Assembly (NCBI GenBank): GCA_020536535.1
Contig: JAHLWZ010000512.1
Location: forward strand, 2,855-58,209
DNA from: Pelomyxa schiedti
Lineage: Eukaryota > Evosea > Pelobiontida > Pelomyxidae
Direction: 5' to 3'
DNA length: 55,355 bases
Part shown: positions 12,501 to 22,454 of the stretch, piece after piece
Layout of the letters: the number at the start of each line of letters is the position of its first letter
Position numbering within the stretch: the first letter of the stretch is position 1
Notes under the pieces: model-generated
Told to the model about the DNA's origin: nothing
Databases searched by the model: none
The model's input: the letters and a program-made list of their open reading frames with translations, nothing else
Program-made: the position numbers and the translations under genes

Positions 12501-15500
12501 TCGGTGGAGTGTGGATACCAGAAAGTTGGGTTAAACTTCATGAATACATTGCAAACGTTCAGCAGAAGATATCTCCAACTGGGGATGACCTATCTGTAAC
12601 ATGGGACAGATTCAACTCATTATGTACCGATTTTAGTGTTGGTGTTGAATCTGTTGCACACGACGCCACTGTTACCCCCCCTACAAAGAATAGACTTTTG
12701 CATACCAACCTGCTCACAAGGACGCAATCAATTGCCACATTGGGGAAGACTTCCACCAGACCAATAGCGCAATCAACACAACAGCAACAAGTTGCATCAG
12801 AGAGGGCAGTTTACATGTGTGCAGATTTCCTGTCATACACTGGGGATATATTGTTCTTCAGGAATGCGCCTACAACTAGTAGTAATTCTTGTACTTCAAT
12901 GACTCTCCCAATCGAAAACGTTGTAATTCTAAATCCCATGTGGTTAATGAAAATGCTAAGGTGCATTGTGTCAGCACCACATACGCCTTCCAGTAGTCAT
13001 ACTTGTGTTGCTGTGGGCGCAGTTGGAGTGCCTAATGCAGTGGACTTCTTCGCAATGTGTGGACAGCTTCCATCGCTAGAATACAAACGCATGCTGCACA
13101 CTTTAGCCAACCTTGGGGTGATGTATGTCAAAGAACAAAAGCCAAGCCGAAATGGAGAAATGACTTCCGTTTATAACTCCGTATTCATTCCGCAAGACAT
13201 GCAACCCCACCCAACAGTGACCGGCCTGGCTGGGAGTCTGCCCGACTGGTGTGCATTCAGCCTTGTTGGTGGAGGGAGTTCTTCAGTGAATCGCCGTTCT
13301 TATACTATAGCTGCTCGGGTTTTTGAATTCAGCGCAATTCCACTTGGGCTACTGTCTAGACTGTTGACCCACATACTGAGTATGGAAAATATGGAGCTAA
13401 CATCAGTCTGGAAGACAGGTGCTCTTGTATCTCACGTAACGGAATCACAAGAACCCTCCAGCTCCCGTATTCCTTTTCTCTTAACTTTGAGTGAGCGAAG
13501 TAGCACCATTACACTTCAAATCTGCTTTCCTCAGTGCAAAATTATCACCACTTCTGGTTCAGTAAGCACACTTTTTGCATGCCGAGGGTCAATTTTGTTC
13601 AACACTCTGATTCGCACCATCGCCCAGTGGGTTGATGTGTGCTACCCCAGTCTCAGCCTCACTCTTATGCAGCATTATCCTTGCCCGCATTGCATATATA
13701 TTAACCATAGGGCTCACTGTAAAAGGTGTAATCCTTCAGCCGTTGCTGATTCACACACTCCCATTCCCGACACCACCACAGGGAAATGGTTCAAGCCCAA
13801 CGAACTTTTCTCCGCAGTAGAGATTGACGGTACTGTACTGCAATGCGGATGGCAGCCCGACCCCGCCTTTATTCCCTTACATTCAGTTGCCCCAGATCTC
13901 GTACTTTCTCATATAACCTTCATTGACCCATCTGAAATTCACTTCGAGCGCCCAGCAACAGTGCAGTCATCTTTAACAGGCACCGCAAGCAAACCTACTG
14001 AGCCTTCTGGGAGTGTATCGCATGGCACGTGGAAAGGTAACTCTGTTGTTGTGAAAGAACTCTGTCTACCAACCCCAAGCCCGGAGATGGAAGAAGTTAT
14101 GACACTAATGGACACCTCGGCCCCCCTGCATGACACTACAGAATTCTCTGTTAGTGAGTTTTTGCGCCAAGCAAGAGTCATGCAGGCTCTTCCACCCCAC
14201 CCTAACATTGTGCGGGTACTTGGAGTCTGTTATAGGCACCCAAAAACAAGAGTTGTCATGGAGTACTCACCCACCCCTTTCAAAGAAAAACAAAGGGTTC
14301 CAAATTCACATCCTCATCACCTTGCCCAATCGCCCAGTGCTAACAATGCCAAAAAAATCCGGAAAGAACAACTTGCCAAGTTCTTCAGAGAAACTGGCGG
14401 GGTTTCCAAGTCAGACCTGGCAACACTCATCCAGCTCATCATGAAATATTCTTCCTCGCCAACTACCTCCAGCATGTGGGACTGTTACGATTTACTGGAA
14501 TTAGTTCTTCCTATGAGTTTAAGGAAGCACATTTTGCATGATGTTGCTAGTGCTATACACCACCTCCACTCCCAGTCTCCACCTTTTGTGCACACAAGTC
14601 TTCACCCAGGTATGTACTTTTCCCGTTTCTGCGAATTCTAATTCTCCTAGGGAATGTCTTTGTGTGCAGCCGTGAAGATGAAGTTCCTGGTCCCTGGGCT
14701 AAGGTGAGACATATCTTACAAGTTGGTTTATACTCACCTTTTTTCAAATTAGATTTCCGACTACGGGTTATCTCAATTCAGACAATCGAAGGATACCCAT
14801 TCTCCCGCAGTTTCCGAACCCTCGTTGCTCTTACAACCGCAGGCGTACAAATCTCCAGAAGTTTTTAAGGACACCCCACAAAATACCGAATCGAACATCT
14901 GGAATTTTGGTATGGAAAAGTTATGATCTAATCCAAACTGACTCATACTTCTAGGAATGATTGCGCGACTACTACTAGATCCCTTTACTCCCCCATTCTC
15001 TCTGTCCGACAGAAGGGATCGAGATTCCGCTGTTCAAGAAACCAGTGCAGAAAGTCCTGTTTCACTCGCCGACCTCAAATCTGCCCTCATTTCTGGGAAT
15101 GCATATCTTGCACCACTGAGTGGTTTGGTTCTCAACATTCTTTTTTCTTCTAATGAGTGCAGAATGCCCTCAATGGGGACAACATCTCGTTGACTGGTGC
15201 TGTAATAAATACCCAGAGAAGCGTCCAAATTCAGCTCAACTATTGGACTGGTTGGACTGCATGTGGGTTTCTTTCCACTTTATAACCACTCAACTTTCGC
15301 CAGACTGTTCCCGTTACCTCCACTTGCAATAACAATGGAAACTCCTTGTGTTGATGCCATTGCCCCAGGGAGCAACAACAGGATTTCTGCAATGGTTTGG
15401 GTTTCTCAGGAACTGTGGTGTGGCCTTGAGGATGGCTTCATTGCCGTTTATGCCCATCATCAACCGCATCATAGAGTGGACTCCCACGAGACCCAACTAC

Positions 15501-17296
15501 TACAAAAATGGCAGGCACACAGTTGTGCAGTGTCTTGTCTTCTTTGGCTTCCTTGGGAAGCTAATGAAGGGGACCTATCTTCGGAAGAGACAAGCATTTC
15601 CCCTGGTGGTTTTGTACTCTCTGTCTCAGTTGATGGTGAGATGAAAGTATGGGACCATCTACTTGGAAACGTAAGTGATCCTTCAGCCCCTTCTTCCGTG
15701 CCTCCTCTTGACATCAAGCAACACACATTTACCAAAGAGGCCCAAGTTACATGTCTGACAGCACTCCAAGGGGGAAGGAGCTTATGGAGTGGTGACTCCC
15801 TTGGTGGAGTATGTGTTTGGAATATAACAGTTTGCGCCCTCTCGCTCCAAGACAATTTCAACGCAGTCGCGGCTCTGCAGGAGCACCTGCGATCCAATCC
15901 ATCCCCTACTTCAAGTCAAATTCCAACTGGAATCACCGCAATGACATCCCTGCGTGTCACAGAACCTCACACCCAACTAACTTCCTGCCAGTGTGTTAGT
16001 GACTGTGTTCTTATCTGCTTCAATGCCGGGCCTCTTGCCGTTTTCCGTGCCGCTTCACATGAAATCTTACAGCTACTACATCCGCCTTCATTTACTACTC
16101 ACCCTCTATCGCCGTGGCAAGAAAGCCCAGATGCACAACGGAATCCCGTAATGCTCTCAGTAACAGCAACAGCCTTGCCTGTGTCAAGCGTTCCAACCCA
16201 CCATAAAACAAAGCGGCACTCCAGAAGCACCGTAACAGCAAATCCGCAGGCGTCTGTCTGGGTAGGAATGAGCGGCGGAGTTGTTGTGTGCTGGGATGTG
16301 CACTTTGACTGCGGCGCTGATTGCGAAAGCCGGGACGATGTCGTGCCTCTGTTCCTGCCGCAGGACCGGTTCATGATACAGACCGCAAACAACGGCAACA
16401 TCACCTCAGTAATATCTTGCTGCACCGGCAGCACCGAAGTGGACCTATCCCCCGCCACACTCCCCGCGCATCCCACCACGTCCTCGCAGTCCCCTTGCCT
16501 CGGCGCGTCGCCCTCCCCGCCTCTTCCGCCGCCACCCAACCCGCCATCTCCATCGCCTTCGCCGCCGCCGCCGCCACCGCCGCTATTGCCCACAGCAAGC
16601 CACCTTTCAGAGGCCGTGGTCCCCGGCGACGAGGACGCGGGGTCGAGCCCGCCTCACCACCACTCGTCGTCGTCCAAGGCGAAGAGGAGGCAGACAAAGA
16701 CCCTCAAGCCGCGATCCAACTCGACGCACGCGTCCAACTCCTCGCACTCGTCCCACTCGCACCGCTCGAGGTCGTCCTCGCCGCACTCGCGCCACTCGTC
16801 GCACGCGGCGCACCGGCCCGGCAGCAACAAGCAAAAGGCGAACCCGCACAGGCACCACCACATCGTAGTCACTGCTTCCAGAGACGGGTTCCTGACCCTC
16901 TGGGATGCGCTCTCACACACCCACCTCTGCATCACCCACATAACCCCCCCGGAATTCCACTCCAAAACAGGAACCACACCCACGGCACAGTCATTGTCGT
17001 CGGCAGTAGTGTCATCACAAACAACAACAACAACAACAACAACGACAACACAAACACCGGCATCGCGTCACGCGTCCTCCTCGTCGTCGTCGTCATCAAC
17101 CGGCAATTTTGGGGACCACCATTCAACGGCGGCAACGAACTCAGCATCATCAACAGTGTCACCACACCCGGGAACCTCCCATAATGATGAGTGCATCGTA
17201 GTGAGTGCTAGGCCTGCAGCTGCGGGTGATGTTTGTGGAACTCGGTGCCTCGTGGCTGCCTCTTATCGTGGCTCCTTAAAGTTTTGGTGTCTCTAA
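9525..17296 (+). CDS. Roco-family protein: LRR, Roc GTPase, COR, kinase-like and WD40 (LRRK/Roco4-like)
   Basis: Order of domains: leucine-rich repeats of the GxxxLAxAL type from about 9690 to 11290, interrupted by a Ser/Pro-rich insert (10600-10860). A Roc GTPase follows with P-loop GDTGVGKT near 11480, WDAG near 11840 and THTD near 12120. Next comes a COR region to about 13930, then a kinase-like domain to about 15260. WD40 repeats run to the stop, for example SVDGEMKVWD, VTASRDGFLTLWD and ASYRGSLKFW. The WD40 part contains a polyproline and His/Ser-rich insert (16500-16850). This is the LRRK/Roco4/Pats1 arrangement of amoebae and animals. The kinase keeps an ATP-site lysine (VVVKELC) and a DYG in place of DFG, as in LRRK. 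But HRDLKxxN is HTSLHPGN, the alpha-C segment reads FLRQARVM, and DxWSFG is NIWNFG, so phosphotransfer is doubtful. Introns are mostly short. The first exons (9525-9591 and from 9691) are tentative. Confidence 0.85.
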
Positions 17297-17371
17297 TGGC
17301 CATGATTCTAACGTTCTTTTTGTAAAAAAGAAATCCCTTTTGAATTATGGCTTATGGCTTTTCCTATTAAA

Positions 17372-19858
17372 TTAAACCTTTGAATTTGAAGTGGAGGTGC
17401 TAAGTGTTGATGATGAAGGTGGTTTCCTTGGTGTTGATGCTACCGCTCTGTCATACTGGTCCAGCCAGTCATCGGTGTTTGGAATCAACCGGCCTTGCTT
17501 ACTAGTGCGATGTTAGTTATTATTTGACAAGGTAAGCACATACCTCAATTTGAGCTTCAATTGGCCCTGGTTCTGATTACCGGCTGCGGCTGCTGATTGG
17601 CTCTGTTGTTGAAGGAGGTGTGGCATTTGTGCGGAAGCCTGAGCCGGGCCGGAAGCGGATGTGTTCTCACCGGACTTGGGTTTCTCTTGTGAAGCCGGAA
17701 GGATGCGGGCTGCGGGTTTGCTCACCGGGTCTTCATCATTGTCGATTATGATGACTTCTGAGGCTTTGGGTGGGGGAGTGTTGAGTGCTCGTGCCTTTTT
17801 ACTCAGGGATGCTGCCGCTGATGCTGCTGTTGCCTCGTCTTTGGCAGGTCTTTTTTGCGGGAGGATCCGCTGTGTGGTGGGCTTCGGTTTCAAGTTGGAA
17901 CTTGCTGTAGGGCCGGTTTTATTTTGGACTGAGCTGGATGACGTGGAGTTGTTGGTAACTCGTGCAGTGTGAGGTGGGTGAACTTGCTTGGCAGAGCTCT
18001 GAAGTTGTTGTTCGTTGTTCTTTCTTTGTAAATCATGGTTTCTGGCTATGGCATGCAATGAAGGCGACTCTTGGGTTTCTTCATTTCCTGTCTCCCTGTG
18101 TTCACTTTGGGATGGTAGAGAAAAATCCATCGGCTGTGCTCCCATACATGTGTCTGAGTCAGTGGATGATAACAGCGCGGTTTCGCTACTTGGAGGAGTT
18201 GGTACGGGCTGAGATGATGCATCTTGGGTGGGTGGTAAGTCCGAAAGCTTCTGCTTATAACTCTCACTGTGAGGAGCGCCAAGGGGGAGGGCTTTTGTAT
18301 TACGTTGTGTGGAATAGACTGTTTCCGGTTTTGGTTTGGTTGGGGAGGGGCAAGCAGAACTGGGTTTATGCCTAGATACTGGGGCTTGGGTCAGAAACTC
18401 ACTTATTTGTGGGCAAAAAAGAAGTTAGTGATAAGGTTACATAAAGGCTGGCATACTCATCGTTATCATCATCCTCAGATTGTGACCTGGGAGAGTCATT
18501 TGATGAAGACGCACTAGCATATTTTTTCCCGTTGACGATCATTGGGTTTATGGCACTCACATTTTTTTCAGGTTTTTCGATTTTCACAGGTGGAACAGAA
18601 GGAATAAAGGCTGTTTTTCTGTGGCTTATGTTATGAAAATACATAATTAAACGTGAGTACTGAGGATCTGGATCAAAGTGCAATTGGGTCACAGTGTCAT
18701 AAGGAGGGTAGGCTCCCTTTAGAAACTTGTCAGTAATAAGAAATTCGGATGAACACTAACGGCATCTTGGGAAGTGGGAGGATTTAAATCCATCTGGTCC
18801 AGCAATGCGGAGGCACTCAAGGTACTGCTGGGAACCGCATCAATGATGGTACCTGCATCTGGAATACGTCCAACATCACTGCTATCAAATTTCACTGAAC
18901 CGGCAGTATTAATTGCTACTGGAAGGAACTATTGTGAGGAACTAACATTGAGCTTTAATCTGTTCCAAGAGTGTGACTTGATGAGGAGGAATGAAACAAT
19001 TTCGTGAATAAACGCCACTGTCATTTGGAGCTGCCTAAAACTGGAGGAAGTATGCGGCAAAAAGAAGTGGCAACGAACCTCTCCATTGAAGCAAGCAAGC
19101 ATTTTCTTGATCAGGGAGTGCTTGTTAATAGGACAATACTCATATAGTGACTGGCAATTGATTGATTTTTGTGTCATCCTTTTATTTTAAGTTGCTGCGT
19201 GCTTCAGGAAGTGTAAGTATTTGATGGTAATACCTCGAAATTACCAGTACAAAACCGGAAGGTTCCAGTCGGATAGAAAACTCGTCAAGGTGAAAAACGC
19301 TTCCAGTGTGCCCCCAGATAGGTCTTGAAAAAAAAAAACAAAAAAAAGATACTGAGAAAAAAACAAAATTGTGACATAACTTGTGATAAGGACTACACAC
19401 ATGGGAGAATCCTTCCCATCATCGTCAGACCCAGCAGTGTCAATGCAACTCGGAGTATTGATGCAGTATTCCGAGAAACGAGCGGGAATGCTGTGCTTGC
19501 CGTCCATTACTTCACCCATAATCCACTCCCCGCCTCCCTCCGCAACCTTGGTCACTTGCACGTTCGCGTCGAATCCGGAGGCATCGATCTCACTGCCAAC
19601 AACAACGCTCTTTTTTGGTGACGACGACGTTCCCACAATGCCGCTTGTGCGAACAGGCGGCAGCGCGGCTGATTTGTGCAAAACGTCGGCGACATCGTTC
19701 CTGCTTTTGCTTGCGACGCTGCTGGTAGTAGTCGTACTTGTTGCCGAGGTTGTCGCCGGCTGATTGTCGCTATCTACAGCCACTATTATGGGCACGTTTC
19801 CTGTGGCACCGCCGGACGCGATGCACTTCAGCAACCAGTGCGCACGCAACAGATTCAT
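17372..19858 (-). CDS. Uncharacterised nuclear-looking protein with a SUMO-interaction-like motif
   Basis: Not recognised. Start chosen at ATG 19858 (MNLLRAHWLLKCIASGG). Pieces that join in phase include SPIPIWGHTGSVFHLDEF and then IRLEPSGFVL (intron ending near 19320). Other coding pieces are GTIIDAVPSSTLSASALLDQ near 18850, a segment QLHFDPDPQYSRLIMYF near 18650, and a disordered Lys/Ser/Pro/Gln-rich C-terminal half. The latter holds SEVIIIDNDED near 17740, a hydrophobic core followed by acids as in SUMO-interaction motifs. It also has basic KRPAK and KKARA stretches that could be nuclear localisation signals. The final exon, after the intron ending near 17505, stops at 17372-17374, only 75 bp from the stop of the convergent Roco gene. 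Exon boundaries between 18700 and 19200 are uncertain. A weak resemblance of the middle part to Mediator subunit 20 was considered but is not convincing. Confidence 0.5.
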
Positions 19859-19988
19859 TGCGATTTTTTCTCCTTCTGATGAAGCCTGGGACAGGGCAGT
19901 GGTTTTTCCTCCTCCCAACAAGCTCCTCCCCTCCAGCAAAGACTTCGTTCGGAACGTAAAGAAAAAAGCAAGGCCCGTTTAGAAATCG
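19859..19988. promoter_or_regulatory. Short divergent promoter region
   Basis: Two genes start on opposite strands only 130 bp apart (minus at 19858, plus at 19989), so they probably share a bidirectional promoter. I see no recognisable core element. Inference from spacing only. Confidence 0.35.
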
Positions 19989-21374
19989 ATGCCGGTCGGC
20001 GTGAAACGAACCACGAAACAACGAGGGCGCGTCGTCGGCGTCGCCCCTGCGTCGTACACAGGAGCAACGCGGCGGGCCAGACCAACCTACGGCGCGACAG
20101 ATGCGGCCACGACAATCGCGACCCACAGTACCACCACAGCGAGGGACCAAGTCTTGGCCCTGGCCGCAGGGGCACACCCGCGGTGCGGGGCCCGCTGCCC
20201 ACTGCGCACGATGATGGCGACGAATTATGGGATGGCGGGGGGTGTTGGTGGTGGTGAGGGTGAGGGTGATGGCGATGGCGCTCTGGCCGTGAGGCTTGTG
20301 TGGGAGTGGCTCATGGAAAGCACAAGGCTAAACTCCGTGAGGCTCGAAAACGAGGCAGGGCAGAACGTGGTTATCACGTTCGGGGTGTCGATGGCCCTGC
20401 TCACACTTACGCACCCGACGAGGTGGTGGGTGGAGAGGAGGCGGGAGAGGATCCTGTGCGCGTGCAGGGACTACCTCGTGCTGCTGATGAAACGGAAGAA
20501 GCGGCCACTTTACTGCATACAGGACCGGGCCACTGGCCGCAGGGCGCAGCTCGTTGCCCGCGACCGGCAAATCCCATGCGACGCAAACTGGAAATGGATG
20601 GTGTTGTGTGATTGCGAGGCAAGGGAGCTCATTGTTGTTGAGATTCCAAGGAAAAGCACTGGCACAACAACAACAGCAACCAAGAATCCAACTGTTGTGG
20701 TTGTTCCACTTGACACGAGCAAAGGAAAGTGGACGTACTGCTCACCTTATTTGGGTGGGACTGACAACCAAGACCATGTCCTGTTGTTGTTTGCTTGGCC
20801 AGGCCGCTTTTTCGAGATTGCCTGGGTGGACCTTGTGCAAACATGTGCATCCAAGGCACTGGCTGTGCTGAGCTCAACTGTTCCAAGATTCAGTGACGTT
20901 GTGAGGTTGGATCCTCATCTCATTCCTAGCTGTGCGATGAATATTTTCCTGGGGAAGACTTATTTCGTGGTGACACAAGAAAGTGGTGCCCACTCATTTG
21001 TGATGCAAGGCCCTGACCTTGATGGGGTCATCACTATTGAGGAAGGAACTGCCAGACTGCATAAGCCACTAGACGCACGTGATATGAGGGTATCCAAGTT
21101 GAACGAGTCACAGTTCTGTGTTTTTGTTGAAGGAATGGATACCTACACTGTGTGGGACATCAATGACACAAGAGAGCCTGTGTGCACAAAGGATTGTGCC
21201 TCTGGGCAAGTACTGGGCCAATCTTTTGTTGAAGGTGGCCTACTGTTCCAAGTTAGTGAGTCTTGTGAAGAGATACAGGTGACTGAAGAGTCTTCTGGCC
21301 ACCACATAATCTCATTTAAGTTGTTCACACCCCTTACCAACTTCTGTGATTGGTTCTCTGAAGCTCTCTCTTGA
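19989..21374 (+). CDS. Single-exon protein with the ARDQVLALAAG-type N-terminal signature (putative lineage-expanded family)
   Basis: One uninterrupted frame of 461 codons, unusual in this intron-rich window. The N-terminal part has ARDQVLALAAGAHPRCG followed by a Cys-Pro and a helix LVWEWLME. I associate these from memory with a large Pelomyxa-specific family, in which a short helical head precedes a beta-rich body. The rest is a repetitive beta-rich chain (KWMVLCDCEARELIVVEI, WTYCSPYLG, SHFVM-like strands) that could form a propeller. No catalytic motif is visible. The start is uncertain: the first 40 codons are Thr/Ala/Arg-rich, and internal ATGs at about 20212 and 20215 are alternatives, although they would exclude the signature. 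The function is unknown. Confidence 0.7.
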   Translation: MPVGVKRTTKQRGRVVGVAPASYTGATRRARPTYGATDAATTIATHSTTTARDQVLALAAGAHPRCGARCPLRTMMATNYGMAGGVGGGEGEGDGDGALAVRLVWEWLMESTRLNSVRLENEAGQNVVITFGVSMALLTLTHPTRWWVERRRERILCACRDYLVLLMKRKKRPLYCIQDRATGRRAQLVARDRQIPCDANWKWMVLCDCEARELIVVEIPRKSTGTTTTATKNPTVVVVPLDTSKGKWTYCSPYLGGTDNQDHVLLLFAWPGRFFEIAWVDLVQTCASKALAVLSSTVPRFSDVVRLDPHLIPSCAMNIFLGKTYFVVTQESGAHSFVMQGPDLDGVITIEEGTARLHKPLDARDMRVSKLNESQFCVFVEGMDTYTVWDINDTREPVCTKDCASGQVLGQSFVEGGLLFQVSESCEEIQVTEESSGHHIISFKLFTPLTNFCDWFSEALS

Positions 21375-21665
21375 AATGAAACAGTAGTAACCAGAACTGA
21401 CACTCAACAGAATAACTTCCATCTTGTTTTCACTTTGGTTGTCCTTCACAAAAAAAACCGGCCAGGAACAAGGTCTTTGAGCAAAAGAAAAATTTGGCAT
21501 CAAAGAGGCTCGAAGCAGAATTATGGTTTTTGGCCAACAACTCTCGACGTGTTTGGGTTTGTGTTATGACGTTGTTCTTCTCACAATTTATGGAATTCAT
21601 TAGAAGGAACGAGAAATTGGTGAGAGGGTGTGAGTTTGTGTTTCTTGAGTGGGTTAAATGGAAAT

Positions 21666-22349
21666 TCATATAGACAAGCCATAGACAGTAGTTATACAGT
21701 AGCTGGAATGATAGGGTTAGTGGGGAATGTAAATTTTGGATGTTTTGGGGGAATAACATTGACTTGTTCTCCCATCTGTGGGTCACGCTAGCATCAGAGG
21801 ATGTGTCCCAAAAACAGGCACTTGCTGTGTGTAACCCAGCTCCATTCTTTTTGTAGGTTAGTAGAACACCCCACCCTGCAACTTTCTCAACAAACTTTTT
21901 GCATTATCAGACATGACACAATATATTTATAAGGTTTGTTCATAACAGTGAGTCTTCTGAGTGTGTTTTCCAAAATCTGATTTGTCCACAACGCCACATT
22001 TGCCTGAGCATACACAGTAGTCCGCGTGAGTGCCGATTCTATGGACTCCTGTATGATACTATTCACAGACTCTATATTTAATGAGTAAGTAGTTCATTCA
22101 AGGGCACCGCAGAACCAACACCGCAAAAAAAGCAACAACAACAAGCAAACCCTTTGAGAACAACGGGTCCTCGGTACCCTCCACAACTCCCACAATGTCG
22201 TCGCCAACACCCCCGCCCCGCGACGATGACGTCACCGTACTAGGTGCCGCTTGGCTCGGCGTGCCGGTATCCCCCATATCGACGTGCCGAGAATTCCTTG
22301 TTGATGACTGAACGGGTGGTTTCCACTGCGGTGCATTGTTGGCCAACAT
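21666..22349 (-). CDS. Dynein light chain, Tctex (DYNLT) type
   Basis: Four exons, 22349-22178, 22071-21896, 21846-21764 and 21702-21666, total 468 nt and encode 155 residues with correct phase throughout. The core matches Tctex1: [51 protein letters not shown] and the C-terminal ITTVYGLSI. Tctex light chains sit on dynein intermediate chain and link cargo to the motor. The N-terminus is about 40 residues longer than in classic Tctex1 and is disordered (Ser/Thr/Gly/Pro). Reading through the first intron gives a false hydrophobic tail on exon 1. Splicing replaces it with the conserved [13 protein letters not shown]. The gene is divergent from the Cwc2 gene, with 105 bp between start codons. 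Confidence 0.92.
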
Positions 22350-22454
22350 GATGAGGAGGACAGGCAACACGACGTGGAGCACCAGCACCTCAGAACAGGA
22401 TGGAAAAAAAGAAAATACAAAAAAAATAAAAGACAAACCTGTTTCCAAATACAC
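22350..22454. promoter_or_regulatory. Bidirectional promoter between dynein light chain and Cwc2 genes
   Basis: Only 105 bp separate the two divergent start codons. The stretch contains A-rich tracts near 22400-22440 but no element I can name. Inference from spacing. Confidence 0.4.

Noticed and set aside
16321-17184. Alternative plus-strand frame within the Roco WD40 region
   Set aside because: It overlaps the WD40 frame with clear WD motifs, and the alternative translation is low complexity only.
22098-22349. Small tail-anchored membrane protein on the minus strand
   Set aside because: The hydrophobic end is intron sequence. Splicing 22178 to 22071 gives a continuous Tctex-type dynein light chain with correct phase.
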